Source: Streptomyces griseus subsp. griseus
GTDB taxonomy: Bacteria > Actinomycetota > Actinomycetes > Streptomycetales > Streptomycetaceae
Assembly: GCF_003610995.1 (NCBI RefSeq)
Contig: NZ_CP032543.1
Coordinates: 6,138,001-6,202,000 of the forward strand
Length of the DNA stretch: 64,000 nt
Direction: 5' to 3'
The notes beneath the pieces were generated by a model that was given only the letters and a program-made list of their open reading frames with translations, was not told where the DNA came from and did not search any database. This document shows positions 1-8,504 of the stretch, piece after piece (the stretch's first letter is position 1; every line of letters begins with the position of its first letter). A program made the translations under genes and the position numbers.

Positions 1-1
1 C

Positions 2-601
2 GACCAGGTCAACTCCGACCGCAGCGCGGCCCGTACGGCGCTGGGGATGGGCGGCTCGGACGCCCTGCCCGGCTTCTTCGGCGGCCGGTACGCCATGCTC
101 CCGCTCGGCTTCGCCTACCGCCAGCAGATCGTCGAACAGGCCCCCGAAGGGTTCGCGTGGACGGTCCTGCCCGCCCCGGCGGGCAGCGGAGGGCTGACCC
201 AGGGGGTGAGCCCGCAGACCCTCTCCGTCGCCGAGGACAGCCCGCACAAGCAAGAGGCCGTCGCCTTCATCGACTTCCTGCTGCGGCCACCGAACATGGT
301 CCGCCTGGCCCGGGGCGACTGGATGCTCCCCACCGGCACCACCGCCCTGGCCCACCCCTCCCTGCACACCGCCGACCACGGCTGGGCCACCGGGACGGCG
401 CTCGCGCAGCACCTGCGCCCGGCGCCCGCGCAGACCGTCCGCGGCTACCCCGAGTGGAAGGACAAGGTGGCGACCCCGGCCCTCCAGGGGTTTTACAGCG
501 GCGCGATCACCACCGATGAGCTGCGCAAACGGCTGGTCGATGACGGGAACCGGGTCCTGGCCCGCTATCAGCGCCGGTGGAGGGAATCGAACCGGCGCTG
601 A
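2..601 (+). CDS. Extracellular solute-binding protein, C-terminal part
   Basis: This is the 3' part of a longer gene; the frame is open from the left edge, so the apparent internal start at 47 is not real. The 199 visible residues have the character of the C-terminal lobe of family 1 (sugar-type) ABC solute-binding proteins: a GVSPQTLSV-like strand, then HKQEAVAFIDFLL, then a helical tail ending in a hydrophilic RYQRRWRESNRR. The product should be a cell-surface lipoprotein feeding an ABC importer whose permeases are not in the window. The substrate cannot be read from this fragment. The stop codon lies inside a perfect hairpin. Confidence 0.72.
   Translation, partial: DQVNSDRSAARTALGMGGSDALPGFFGGRYAMLPLGFAYRQQIVEQAPEGFAWTVLPAPAGSGGLTQGVSPQTLSVAEDSPHKQEAVAFIDFLLRPPNMVRLARGDWMLPTGTTALAHPSLHTADHGWATGTALAQHLRPAPAQTVRGYPEWKDKVATPALQGFYSGAITTDELRKRLVDDGNRVLARYQRRWRESNRR
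568..601 (+). terminator. Hairpin over the stop of the solute-binding gene
   Basis: Perfect 11-bp arms (568-578 and 591-601) enclose a 12-base loop and include the TGA stop. There is no T run, which is usual for Streptomyces terminators. The -35 of the next promoter overlaps its right edge. Confidence 0.55.
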
Positions 602-641
602 CGGGGAGACCGCAAAAGACTAGACGAGACGTTGCGTCTCG
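598..641 (+). promoter_or_regulatory. Promoter and palindromic operator of the glycosyltransferase gene
   Basis: CTGACG (598-603), 17 bp, TAGACG (621-626) fits a housekeeping sigma promoter. The -10 runs into a perfect 7-bp inverted repeat CGAGACG-TTG-CGTCTCG (625-641). This form is typical of TetR-family operators, and its position would block initiation. No TetR gene is adjacent, so the regulator is unknown. Confidence 0.5.
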
Positions 642-647
642 CTTACG

Positions 648-1856
648 GTGAGAGACATGACCGAATCGCCGCGTGCCCACATCGCCATGTTCTCCATCGC
701 CGCCCACGGGCATGTGAACCCGAGCCTCGATGTCATCCGAGAGCTCGTCGGCCGTGGGTACCGCGTCAGCTACGCCATCCCCGCCCCGTTCGCCGGCAAG
801 GTCGCGGCCACCGGCGCCGAGCCGGTGATCTACACCTCGACCCTGCCGACGGACGACGACCCCGAGGCCTGGGGCACCGAGCTGATCGACAACATCGAAC
901 CCTTCCTCGACGACGCCATCCAGGCCCTCCCGCAGCTGATCGCCGCCTTCGACGGTGACGAACCCGCCCTTGTCCTGCACGACATCACCTCCTATCCCGC
1001 CCGCGTCCTCGCCCATCGCTGGGGCGTGCCCGCCATCTCCCTCTGGCCCAACCTGGTGCCCTGGGAGGGGTACGCGGAGGAGGTCGGCGAGCCGATGGCC
1101 GCTGATCTGCGGCAGACCGGGCGCGGCAAGGCGTACTACGAGCGGTTCGCGGACTGGCTCACCGCCAACGGCCTCGGCCATGTCTCCAGCGACGACTTCG
1201 TGGCCCGGCCGCGCCGCGGCCTCGTGCTGATCCCCGAGGCGCTCCAGCCCCACGCGGACCGGGTGGACCGCGCGAGGTACACCTTCGTCGGCGCCTGCCA
1301 GGGCGACCGCGCCGACCAGGGGGAGTGGGTGCGGCCGGCCGGGGCCGAGAAAGTGCTCCTGGTCTCGCTCGGCTCCTCGTTCACCAAGCAGCCCGCCTTC
1401 TACCGGGAGTGTGTCGCCGCCTTCCGGGATCTGCCCGGCTGGCACGTGGTGCTCCAGATCGGTGCGCATGTCGACCCGGCCGAGCTCGGTGACGTACCGG
1501 AGCATGTGGAAGTGCACGCGTGGGTGCCGCAGTTGGCGGTGCTGCGGCAGGCGGATGCCTTCATCACCCATGCCGGGGCGGGCGGCAGCCAGGAGGGGCT
1601 CGCCACGGGGACGCCGATGGTGGCGGTGCCACAGGCCGTCGACCAGTTCGGCAACGCCGACATGCTCCAGGCGCTCGGTGTGGCCCGGCATGTCCCGATG
1701 GAGGAGGCCGACGCGGCGACGCTGCGCGAGGCGGTGCTCGCCCTGGTCGGCGATCCGGAGGTGGCGGAACGGTCCGCCCGGCTGCGCGAACAGATGCGTG
1801 AAGAGGGCGGCACGCTCCGGGCGGCCGATCTCATCGAGGCCGAACTGTCGCTCTGA
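648..1856 (+). CDS. Macrolide-type family 1 glycosyltransferase
   Basis: A soluble GT-B enzyme of about 400 residues resembling the MGT/OleD macrolide glycosyltransferases, which transfer glucose from UDP-glucose to macrolides or other small hydroxylated compounds and often inactivate them. The N-terminal acceptor domain opens with an [19 protein letters not shown] motif. The C-terminal nucleotide-sugar domain has the hallmark [20 protein letters not shown] and the DQFGNA motif. The start is GTG 648; an in-frame ATG at 657 is also possible. The gene is monocistronic, with an operator overlapping its promoter, so it is probably inducible by a small molecule. The natural acceptor is not deducible. 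Confidence 0.88.
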   Translation: MRDMTESPRAHIAMFSIAAHGHVNPSLDVIRELVGRGYRVSYAIPAPFAGKVAATGAEPVIYTSTLPTDDDPEAWGTELIDNIEPFLDDAIQALPQLIAAFDGDEPALVLHDITSYPARVLAHRWGVPAISLWPNLVPWEGYAEEVGEPMAADLRQTGRGKAYYERFADWLTANGLGHVSSDDFVARPRRGLVLIPEALQPHADRVDRARYTFVGACQGDRADQGEWVRPAGAEKVLLVSLGSSFTKQPAFYRECVAAFRDLPGWHVVLQIGAHVDPAELGDVPEHVEVHAWVPQLAVLRQADAFITHAGAGGSQEGLATGTPMVAVPQAVDQFGNADMLQALGVARHVPMEEADAATLREAVLALVGDPEVAERSARLREQMREEGGTLRAADLIEAELSL

Positions 1857-2389
1857 GCGGATCGGTCGGACTGGTATCCGGACGTTGTCCGCCCTCCTCG
1901 CCCCGCCGTACAGCGCGGTGCCCGCGGCGGGGCGTTCGTCCGTGCGCTGCCGGTGGTCGTTGCATCTGCACGCACCCCTGGGTGACTCCACATGTCCGCA
2001 GGGACTTCACCCCTCTCGCGCACTTCTTCACGCACGTTCACATGTCTTCACGCATGCCCAGGTGCACCCCGTGGTGCCGGAACTCGGGCGTCCGGGGGTG
2101 AGCCGGGCGGTGGCGTTCAGGGTCGTGAACCGCTGTGAGCTGGCATTTTCTTGAGCGGGAGCTGCTTACCGGACCGCCGATCCGCCGTCGTTGACGGTGT
2201 GTCGGCGCCTGCCGTCCGCAGTGAGCCGTCGTGGCCGATTTCGTATTCCGAAACCTTGTTGAGTAAGTCACAGATGCAAGGGGGTCTTGATCTGTGCTCG
2301 TCAATCGGTCAGGGTTTCGAGCCAACCCCCGGAGATCTTCCGGCCGGAGGTCAATCCCCCCACAGAGATTGACGAGGAGGCCCCTCTTC
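1857..2389. other. Intergenic region between glycosyltransferase and subtilase
   Basis: No convincing coding sequence lies in these 533 bp. The left end holds a terminator hairpin. The right end should carry the subtilase promoter and leader, with a clear GAGGAGG ribosome site at 2374-2380. I could not pick a promoter with confidence. Confidence 0.5.
1899..1934 (+). terminator. Terminator hairpin after the glycosyltransferase
   Basis: Perfect 10-bp GC-rich arms (1899-1908, 1925-1934) with a 16-base loop, 42 bp after the stop codon. Confidence 0.55.
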
Positions 2390-3595
2390 ATGGCCAAGCA
2401 CCAGCGCACCACCACCCGCCGGACCAAGCTGACCGCCGCGATCACCGCCGTGGCAGCCGCCGCCGGAGTAACGCTGTTCGGAACCTCGTTCGCCGGAGCC
2501 GCGCCGGCTCCCATGGGCACGGTCTACGGCGCGGACGCCGCGACCGCCGTCTCCGGCAGCTACATCGTCATGCTGGGCGAGAAGGCGGACAAGTCGAAGC
2601 TCGCCAAGGAGTACGGCGGCAAGCTCCAGCGCAACTACTCCTCCAGCATCAACGGCTTCTCCGCCAGCGGCCTTTCGGAGACCGAAGCCAAGCGCCTCGC
2701 CGCTGACCCGGCCGTCTCCAAGGTGGTGCAGAACAAGAAGTTCAGCATCAACGCCACCCAGGAGAACCCCCCGTCGTGGGGTCTGGACCGCATCGACCAG
2801 ACCGAGACCGCGGGCGACAACGCGTACACCTACCCCGACACCGCCGGTGAGGGCGTCACGGCGTACGTCATCGACACCGGTGTCCGCGTCACCCACGAGG
2901 ACTTCGAGGGGCGCGCCACCTCGGGCTTCGACGCCGTCGACAACGACGACGACGCCGACGACGGCAACGGGCACGGCACCCACGTGGCGGGCACCATAGC
3001 CGGGGCCGAGCACGGCGTCGCCAAGAAGGCCAAGATCGTCGCCGTCCGCGTCCTGGACGACAACGGCTCGGGCACCACCGAGCAGGTCGTCGCCGGGATC
3101 GACTGGGTCGCCGCCAACGCGTCCGGCCCCTCCGTCGCCAACATGAGCCTCGGCGGCGGTGCCGACCCGGCCCTCGACGCGGCCGTCCAGAAGGCCATCG
3201 CCGCGGGTGTCACCTTCGGTGTGGCCGCGGGCAACGAGTCCAGCGACGCCGGGCAGGTCTCGCCCGCCCGCGTCCCCGAGGCGATCACCGTCGCCTCGTC
3301 CACGGAGGACGACAAGCAGTCCTCGTTCTCCAACTACGGCTCCATCGTGGACATCTACGCCCCGGGCTCGGACATCACGTCGACCTGGAACGACAGCGAC
3401 ACCGGCACCAACACCATCTCCGGTACGTCCATGGCGACCCCGCACGTCGTCGGCGCGGCGGCCGTCTACCTGGCCGGCAACCAGGACGCCACCCCGGAGG
3501 AGGTCGCCAAGGCGCTCACCGAGGGAGCCACCCCGGACGCCATCTCCGACGCGACCGAGGGCACGGCGAACAAGCTCCTCAAGATCGTCGAGTAG
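2390..3595 (+). CDS. Secreted S8 subtilisin-like serine protease (proteinase K-like)
   Basis: A preproenzyme of 401 residues. A Sec signal peptide (twin basic start, hydrophobic stretch near 15-37) is followed by an inhibitor I9 propeptide (about 55-120) and the peptidase S8 domain. The catalytic triad is complete: Asp162 in VIDTGV, His195 in GNGHGTHVAG, and Ser347 in SGTSMATPH, with the oxyanion Asn in AAGNES. The size and motifs fit extracellular proteinase K-type proteases that degrade proteins outside the cell. The chosen ATG has GAGGAGG 9 bases upstream; the longer open frame from 2294 lacks a ribosome site. It stands alone between terminators. Confidence 0.93.
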   Translation: MAKHQRTTTRRTKLTAAITAVAAAAGVTLFGTSFAGAAPAPMGTVYGADAATAVSGSYIVMLGEKADKSKLAKEYGGKLQRNYSSSINGFSASGLSETEAKRLAADPAVSKVVQNKKFSINATQENPPSWGLDRIDQTETAGDNAYTYPDTAGEGVTAYVIDTGVRVTHEDFEGRATSGFDAVDNDDDADDGNGHGTHVAGTIAGAEHGVAKKAKIVAVRVLDDNGSGTTEQVVAGIDWVAANASGPSVANMSLGGGADPALDAAVQKAIAAGVTFGVAAGNESSDAGQVSPARVPEAITVASSTEDDKQSSFSNYGSIVDIYAPGSDITSTWNDSDTGTNTISGTSMATPHVVGAAAVYLAGNQDATPEEVAKALTEGATPDAISDATEGTANKLLKIVE

Positions 3596-3604
3596 GACCC
3601 GCTG

Positions 3605-3636
3605 CCGGACGGTGGCGCCCCACCGTCACCGTCCGG
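3605..3636 (+). terminator. Terminator hairpin after the subtilase
   Basis: Perfect 10-bp arms (3605-3614, 3627-3636). An alternative nested 8-bp stem (3608-3615, 3620-3627) is also possible. Confidence 0.6.
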
Positions 3637-3651
3637 ACTCCCTCGCGCACA

Positions 3652-3690
3652 GCAGCCGCCGCGTCCTCCCCCACGGGGCGCGGCGGCTGC
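3652..3690 (+). terminator. Second strong hairpin after the subtilase
   Basis: Perfect 12-bp arms GCAGCCGCCGCG / CGCGGCGGCTGC (3652-3663, 3679-3690) with a 15-base loop. It follows the first hairpin closely and insulates the next gene. Confidence 0.6.
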
Positions 3691-3711
3691 GCGCCGGAGG
3701 AGGGATCGCTC

Positions 3712-3717
3712 TAGTGT
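3712..3717 (+). promoter_or_regulatory. Probable -10 box for a leaderless transcript
   Basis: TAGTGT lies 8 bases before the ATG at 3726, which places the transcription start at or near the start codon. There is no ribosome site in between, a pattern common in Streptomyces. Confidence 0.45.
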
Positions 3718-3725
3718 GTAGGGCC

Positions 3726-4274
3726 ATGACGACGAAGTACGCGGCGCTGCTGCGCGGGATCAACGTGAGCGGCCACAAGAGGGTCCCGATGCCGGAACTG
3801 CGCACCGTGCTCGGCGAGCTGGGCCACACCGACATCGCCACCCACCTGCAGAGCGGCAACGCCGTCTTCCGCACCGCCGACCAGGACGAGGACGCGCTGG
3901 CCACCGCCCTGGAGGAAGCCATCGAGGAGCGGTTCGGATTCCCCGTCGGCTGCGTCGTCCGCGGCCACGCCTATCTCGCCGCCGTCGCCGAGGCCTGCCC
4001 CTACCCGGCCGCCGAGCTGGAGGGCAAGCAGCTCCACGTCACCTACTTCGACCGGGCCGTGGACGCCGGGCGCTTCGCCGCACTCGACGCCCAGGCCTAT
4101 CGGCCGGAGGCCTTCGAACTCGGGGACCGCTGCCTCTACCTGTACGCCCCTGACGGGCTGGGCCGCTCCAAGCTGGCCGAAGCGCTGGCGCGCCCCCGGC
4201 TGACCGAGGGCCGCACCGCCACCACCCGCAACTGGAACACCGTGGCGAAGCTCGTGGAGATGACCCGTGTCTGA
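3726..4274 (+). CDS. DUF1697 family protein
   Basis: A cytoplasmic protein of 182 residues. It opens with the family signature YAALLRGINVSGHKRVPM and contains HLQSGNAVF, and ends with the TTRNWNTVAKL motif typical of DUF1697. The family has a ferredoxin-like fold, and its biochemical role is unknown. It is probably translated from a leaderless message. Its last codons overlap the next gene by 8 bp, so the two are likely translationally coupled. Confidence 0.88.
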   Translation: MTTKYAALLRGINVSGHKRVPMPELRTVLGELGHTDIATHLQSGNAVFRTADQDEDALATALEEAIEERFGFPVGCVVRGHAYLAAVAEACPYPAAELEGKQLHVTYFDRAVDAGRFAALDAQAYRPEAFELGDRCLYLYAPDGLGRSKLAEALARPRLTEGRTATTRNWNTVAKLVEMTRV

Positions 4275-4650
4275 GCCGTCGCCCGCCGTGGCCGCAGCCA
4301 TCGAAGGCGAACTCCGCCTGCTGGACCCGCTGGTACGCGCCTCGGTGGATCTCCTCGCCGCTCTGCTCCACCCCGAGTACCGGGAGATCGGCACCAGCGG
4401 ACGGTCCTGGACCCGGGAGTCGATCATCGAGGCGCTCACCGCGCCCGACGGCCCGCGCCCCGGCCCGCTGACGGCGTCCCGGATGCGGGGCGCGGAGCTC
4501 GGCTCGGACCTGGTGCACCTCACCTTCGACACCGAGTCCAGGGGGCTGTGCTCGCACCGCAGCTCCCTGTGGCGGCTGACCGGGTCGGGGTGGCGGCTCT
4601 ACTTCCACCAGGCGACCCCGTTCGTCGACGACCCGTTCGCCGAGGACTGA
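4267..4650 (+). CDS. DUF4440 / SnoaL-like (NTF2-fold) protein
   Basis: A 127-residue cytoplasmic protein starting at GTG 4267, inside the 3' end of the DUF1697 gene. The features fit the small NTF2-like fold: an LLDPLVRAS helix, HPEYREIGTSGR, then SSLWRLTGSGWRLYFHQATP near the C-terminus. Proteins of this type bind small hydrophobic molecules or have unknown function. No catalytic set can be assigned here. A terminator hairpin follows. Confidence 0.78.
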   Translation: MSEPSPAVAAAIEGELRLLDPLVRASVDLLAALLHPEYREIGTSGRSWTRESIIEALTAPDGPRPGPLTASRMRGAELGSDLVHLTFDTESRGLCSHRSSLWRLTGSGWRLYFHQATPFVDDPFAED

Positions 4651-4717
4651 GCCTTCCCGGGCGGCGGTCTGCGGTGGTTCCTCAAGAGCCGCCGCACCGG
4701 CACCGTCTGACCCGCCC

Positions 4718-4749
4718 GGTCCCACGGGCCTGCCCCGGGCCGTGGGACC
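4718..4749 (+). terminator. Terminator hairpin after the DUF4440 gene
   Basis: Perfect 10-bp arms (4718-4727, 4740-4749) with a 12-base loop, located between the DUF4440 stop and the iron box. Confidence 0.5.
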
Positions 4750-4796
4750 CGTGGCCGGGGACTTTGCAGGGGGCGGGGGTCCCGGGCGCAGCGGAT

Positions 4797-4815
4797 GCAG
4801 GTTAGCCTTGCCTTC
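4797..4815 (+). promoter_or_regulatory. Iron box (IdeR/DmdR-type operator)
   Basis: The 19-mer GCAGGTTAGCCTTGCCTTC matches 12 of 19 positions of the consensus TTAGGTTAGGCTAACCTAA, with the left half nearly intact. It lies about 70 bp before the ABC exporter start and suggests iron repression of the locus that follows. It is weaker than the site at 55573. Confidence 0.6.
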
Positions 4816-4885
4816 GTTTGGCTGGAGAACGGTGGCTGGAAGTCGCCTCTCCGCTCTTGTCCGGTACACGCTGAGGAGTAGGTGA

Positions 4886-6574
4886 GTGGGGGCTGACAGG
4901 TCCGGGCGCGGTGTCATCCGCCGCGCCGTCGCGGGGCAGCGCCGGGACGTCGTCGTCGGTTCGCTGCTGGGCGCCGCCCACCAGACAGGCGAAGCGCTCG
5001 TCCCCGTACTCATCGGCCTGATCGTCGACCGGGCCGTGGTCCGCCCCGACGGGGGAGCGCTCGCCCTGTGGCTGGTCGTCCTCGCCGTCGTCTACGCGAT
5101 GCTCTCGTACGGCTTCCGCTTCGGCGCCCGGGCCGGTGAGCGCGCCGCCGAACAGGCCGCGCACCGGCTGCGCCTGGATGTCGTACGCCGGGTCCTCGCC
5201 CCGCACGGCGGCGCCGAGGCCGGACGGCCGCCCGGCGCCCTGGTCAACGTGGCCACCGAGGACGCCCGGCGGGTCGGGGCCTTCAACATGGCCCTCACCC
5301 TCGGCATCGCCGCCGTCGTCGGAGTCGTCGCGGGCGCGGTCCTCCTGCTCCGCGCCTCCGTCCCCCTCGGGCTCCTCGTCCTGATCGGCGCCCCCGTCCT
5401 CATGGCGCTCGGCCACTACCTCGCCCGCCCCCTGGAACACCGCAGCCAGGCCGAACAGGAGCGCGCCGCCCACGCCTCCGGGGTCGCGGCCGACCTGGTC
5501 GCCGGGGTCCGCGTACTCAAGGGGCTCCGGGCCGAAAGCGCCGCCGTCGCCCGGTACCGCTCCACCAGCCAGGCATCCCGCGAGGCCAACGTGCGCGCCG
5601 CCCGTGCCGCCGCCCTCCAGACCGGCCTGATGCTCACCCTCACCGGCGCCTTCATCGCCCTGGTCGCCCTCGTCGGCGGCCGCCTGGTGCTCAGCGGCTC
5701 CATCGGCCTCGGCGCTCTCGTCTCAGCCGTCGGCCTCGCCCTCTTCCTGCCCGGACCGATCGCCGTACTGGCCTGGGTCGGCGCCGAACTCGCCAAGGCC
5801 CGGGCCTCCGCCGCCCGCATCGCCGACGTGCTGGCCGCGCCCGGCGAGACCACCGGCGGCACCACGGAGCCGGGCCCCTCCTCCGGGGAGCTGCGCCTGC
5901 ACGGCCTCGGCCACGCCGGGCTCCACGGGATCGACCTCATAGTCCGGCCCGGCGAACACCTCGGCATCGTCGTCACCGACACCGCCGACGCGGCCACCCT
6001 GCTCCGCTGCCTCGCCCGCCGCTGCGACCCCGACCGGGGACGCGTCGAACTCGACGGCACACCCGTCACCGAACTCGCCCCCGCCGCCCTGCGCTCCGCG
6101 CTGCTGGTGGCCGAGCACGACGCCCAGCTCTTCGACGGCACCCTCCTCGACAACGTCACGGCCGCCGCCCCCGCCGGAGCCGACCCGCAGCCGGCCATGG
6201 CCGCCGCTGCCGTCGACGAGGTCGCCGCCACCCTGCCCGGCGGCACCGCCGGGCGGATCGGCGAGCGCGGCAGCTCCCTCTCCGGCGGCCAGCGCCAGCG
6301 CGTCGCCCTGGCCCGCGCGCTCGCCGCCGACCGCCCGGTCCTGGTCGTCCACGACCCGACCACCGCCGTCGACGCCGCCACCGAGGCCCGGATCGCCACC
6401 GGCATCCGCCGCGCCCGCACCGGCCGCACCACGGTCCTGGTCACCAGCAGCCCCGCGCTCCTCGCCGCCACCGACCGCGTCGTCCTCATCGACGGTGGCA
6501 CCATCACCGCCGAGGCCCCGCACGAGGACCTCGTACGCGACCATCCCGTCTACCGCACGGCGGTGCTCACATGA
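4886..6574 (+). CDS. ABC exporter-type half-transporter, degenerate ATP site
   Basis: This protein has 562 residues: a six-helix transmembrane domain (about 20-310) fused to one nucleotide-binding domain. The signature LSGGQRQRVALARAL is intact. The Walker A is not: the expected GxxGxGKS is replaced by VVTDTADAATLL. The Walker B region reads VVHDPTTAVD, with Pro in place of the catalytic Glu, and the H-loop His is absent (VTSSP). It therefore looks like the non-catalytic partner of a heterodimeric exporter, the other half being the next gene. Start GTG 4886 has GAGGAG 7 bases upstream. An iron box and a downstream siderophore importer suggest a role in siderophore handling, either export or, as in mycobacterial IrtAB, import by an exporter fold. 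That role is inference. Confidence 0.87.
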   Translation: MGADRSGRGVIRRAVAGQRRDVVVGSLLGAAHQTGEALVPVLIGLIVDRAVVRPDGGALALWLVVLAVVYAMLSYGFRFGARAGERAAEQAAHRLRLDVVRRVLAPHGGAEAGRPPGALVNVATEDARRVGAFNMALTLGIAAVVGVVAGAVLLLRASVPLGLLVLIGAPVLMALGHYLARPLEHRSQAEQERAAHASGVAADLVAGVRVLKGLRAESAAVARYRSTSQASREANVRAARAAALQTGLMLTLTGAFIALVALVGGRLVLSGSIGLGALVSAVGLALFLPGPIAVLAWVGAELAKARASAARIADVLAAPGETTGGTTEPGPSSGELRLHGLGHAGLHGIDLIVRPGEHLGIVVTDTADAATLLRCLARRCDPDRGRVELDGTPVTELAPAALRSALLVAEHDAQLFDGTLLDNVTAAAPAGADPQPAMAAAAVDEVAATLPGGTAGRIGERGSSLSGGQRQRVALARALAADRPVLVVHDPTTAVDAATEARIATGIRRARTGRTTVLVTSSPALLAATDRVVLIDGGTITAEAPHEDLVRDHPVYRTAVLT

Positions 6575-8453
6575 CGACCCCCACGGGTACAGCCGACGAC
6601 AGCGCCGAGCTGCTGCCCATCGCCACGGGAGCCCGTACCCGGGCCGCCCTGCGCACCCTGATCCGCCCCGACCGGGGCCGCGCGATCCTGGGCCTCGGCG
6701 TCCTGGTCGGCGCCACCGCCGTCGGGCTTCTGGTCCAGCCGTTGCTAGGCCGTATCGTCGACATCGTCGCCGACGGCCGCCCCGCCGACGCCCTCACCCT
6801 GCCCGTCGTCCTCCTCCTCGCGGTCGCCGTCGTCCAGGGCCTCACCACCACGCTCGGCCTGACCCAGATCGCCCGGCTCGGCGAGACCGTACTGGCCCGG
6901 CTGCGCGAGCGGTTCGTCGAACGCGCCCTCCGACTCCCCGCCGACCGCCTGGAGCGCGCCGGCGCGGGCGACCTCACCGCCCGGGTCACCGGAGACGTCG
7001 CCCGGGTCGCGGAGGCCGTCCGCTCCGCCCTCCCGAGATGGCCCGCTCGGTCCTCGCGATCCTGCTGACCCTCGGGGCGATGGCCCTGCTGGACGTACGG
7101 TTCCTCCTCGCCGCGCTCCTCGCCGTACCGGTCCAGGCGCTCACGGCACGTTGGTACGTACGCCGGGCCACCACGGTCTACGCCGACCAGCGGGTAGCCA
7201 ACGGAGCCCAGCAGCAACAGCTCCTGGAGACCATCGGGGGAGCGGTCACCGTACGCGGCCACCGGCTGGAGGAGCAGCACACCGAGAAGACCGCGGCGCG
7301 CTCGCGCCGGGCCGTCGACCTGACCATGCGCAGCGTGCACCTGGTGCTGGGCTTCTACGCGCGGCTGCACATCGCGGAGTACATCGGGCTGGCCGCCGTC
7401 CTGGTCACCGGGTTCTTCCTGGTCCGCGACGGGTCGGTCTCCATCGGTACGGCGACGGCCGCCGCGCTCTACTTCCACAGCCTCTTCGGACCCGTCAACG
7501 CCGCCCTCGTACTGCTGGACGACGCGCAGTCGGCGGCGGCCGGACTGGCGCGGCTGGTCGGGGTGACCGATCTGGAGGAGAGCGCGGTACGGCTGCCGCA
7601 TCAGCGGACCGGGAGCACGTCCGAGGCGGCCGTCACCGTCGATGCCGTGAGCCACGCGTACGGCCCCGGCCGCACTGTCCTCCATGAGGTCTCCCTCACC
7701 CTCCGCGCGGGCGAGCACGTGGCGCTCGTCGGGACCAGCGGGGCCGGGAAGTCCACCCTGGCCCGGCTCGTCGCGGGCGTCCAGCAACCCACCGGCGGCA
7801 CGGTCACCGTGGCGGCGAGCACAGAGGAGCCAGTGGGCGCATCAGGCCCAGCGGGCCCAGGGGGCGCACCGAGCGGATCTGGTGCACCGAGCGCACCGAG
7901 CGCACCTGGCGCACCGAACACCCCGACCCCGCCCGCCCCCTCCGTCGTCCTGGTCACCCAGGAGGTCCACGTCTTCACCGGCACCCTCGCCGAGGATCTC
8001 CGCCTCGCCCGCCCCGGCGCCACCGACGACGACCTGCGCACCGCCCTCGCCACCGTGCACGCGCTGGAGTGGGCCGAGGCCCTGCCCGACGGGCTCGCCA
8101 CCGTCGTAGGGGAGGGCGGTCACCGCCTCGACCCCGCCCGCGCCCAGCAACTCGCCCTCGCCCGGCTCGTCCTGGCCGACCCCCCGGTCGCCGTTCTCGA
8201 CGAGGCGACCGCCGAGGCGGGCAGTGCGGGCGCCCGGACCCTGGAGCGTTCCGCCGAGTCCGCCCTCTCCGGCCGCACCGCGCTGGTCGTCGCCCACCGC
8301 CTCACCCAGGCCGTCGCCGCCGACCGGATCGTGGTGCTGGAGGCCGGCCGGGTCGTCGAGAGCGGCACCCACGACGAACTGCGCACCGCCGACGGCCCGT
8401 ACGCGGTCCTCTGGCACGCCTGGTCCGGCAGCCGCGCCGCACCCCACCTCTGA
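6571..8453 (+). pseudogene. ABC exporter-type half-transporter, frameshifted near 7035
   Basis: ATG 6571 overlaps the previous stop (ATGA). The first 155 or so codons encode the start of the membrane domain. At about 7033-7037 the frame slips by one base: reading CCG then GAG by sharing G7035 restores the expected ALP-EMARSVLAI continuity, so one G appears to be missing. The remainder gives the rest of the membrane domain and a nucleotide-binding domain with intact Walker A (GTSGAGKST), Walker B with catalytic Glu (VLDEATAE) and H-loop (VVAHRLT). Its signature is degenerate (LDPARAQQ in place of LSGGQ), complementary to its partner. A Gly/Ala/Pro/Ser-rich insert of about 40 residues sits between Walker A and the Q-loop. 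If the shift is a sequencing error, the gene is functional. Confidence 0.82.
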
Positions 8454-8504
8454 CCCCCACGCCCCCGTCCCCCGCCACGCCCACCCTCCCTAAGGAATCC
8501 CGCC

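Noticed and set aside
578..595. GGTTCGATTCCCTCC on the minus strand, resembling a tRNA T-arm
   Set aside because: The surrounding bases do not fold into a tRNA; the element is the loop and arm of a terminator hairpin inside a coding 3' end.
2351..3445. 364-codon minus-strand open frame opposite the subtilase
   Set aside because: Composition (Gly/Val/Asp-rich, no motifs) is what GC-rich antisense frames give; the plus-strand gene has a complete catalytic triad.
7030..7042. Programmed -1 frameshift joining the two parts of the second half-transporter
   Set aside because: No X XXY YYZ slippery sequence or evident downstream pseudoknot; a missing G explains the data better.
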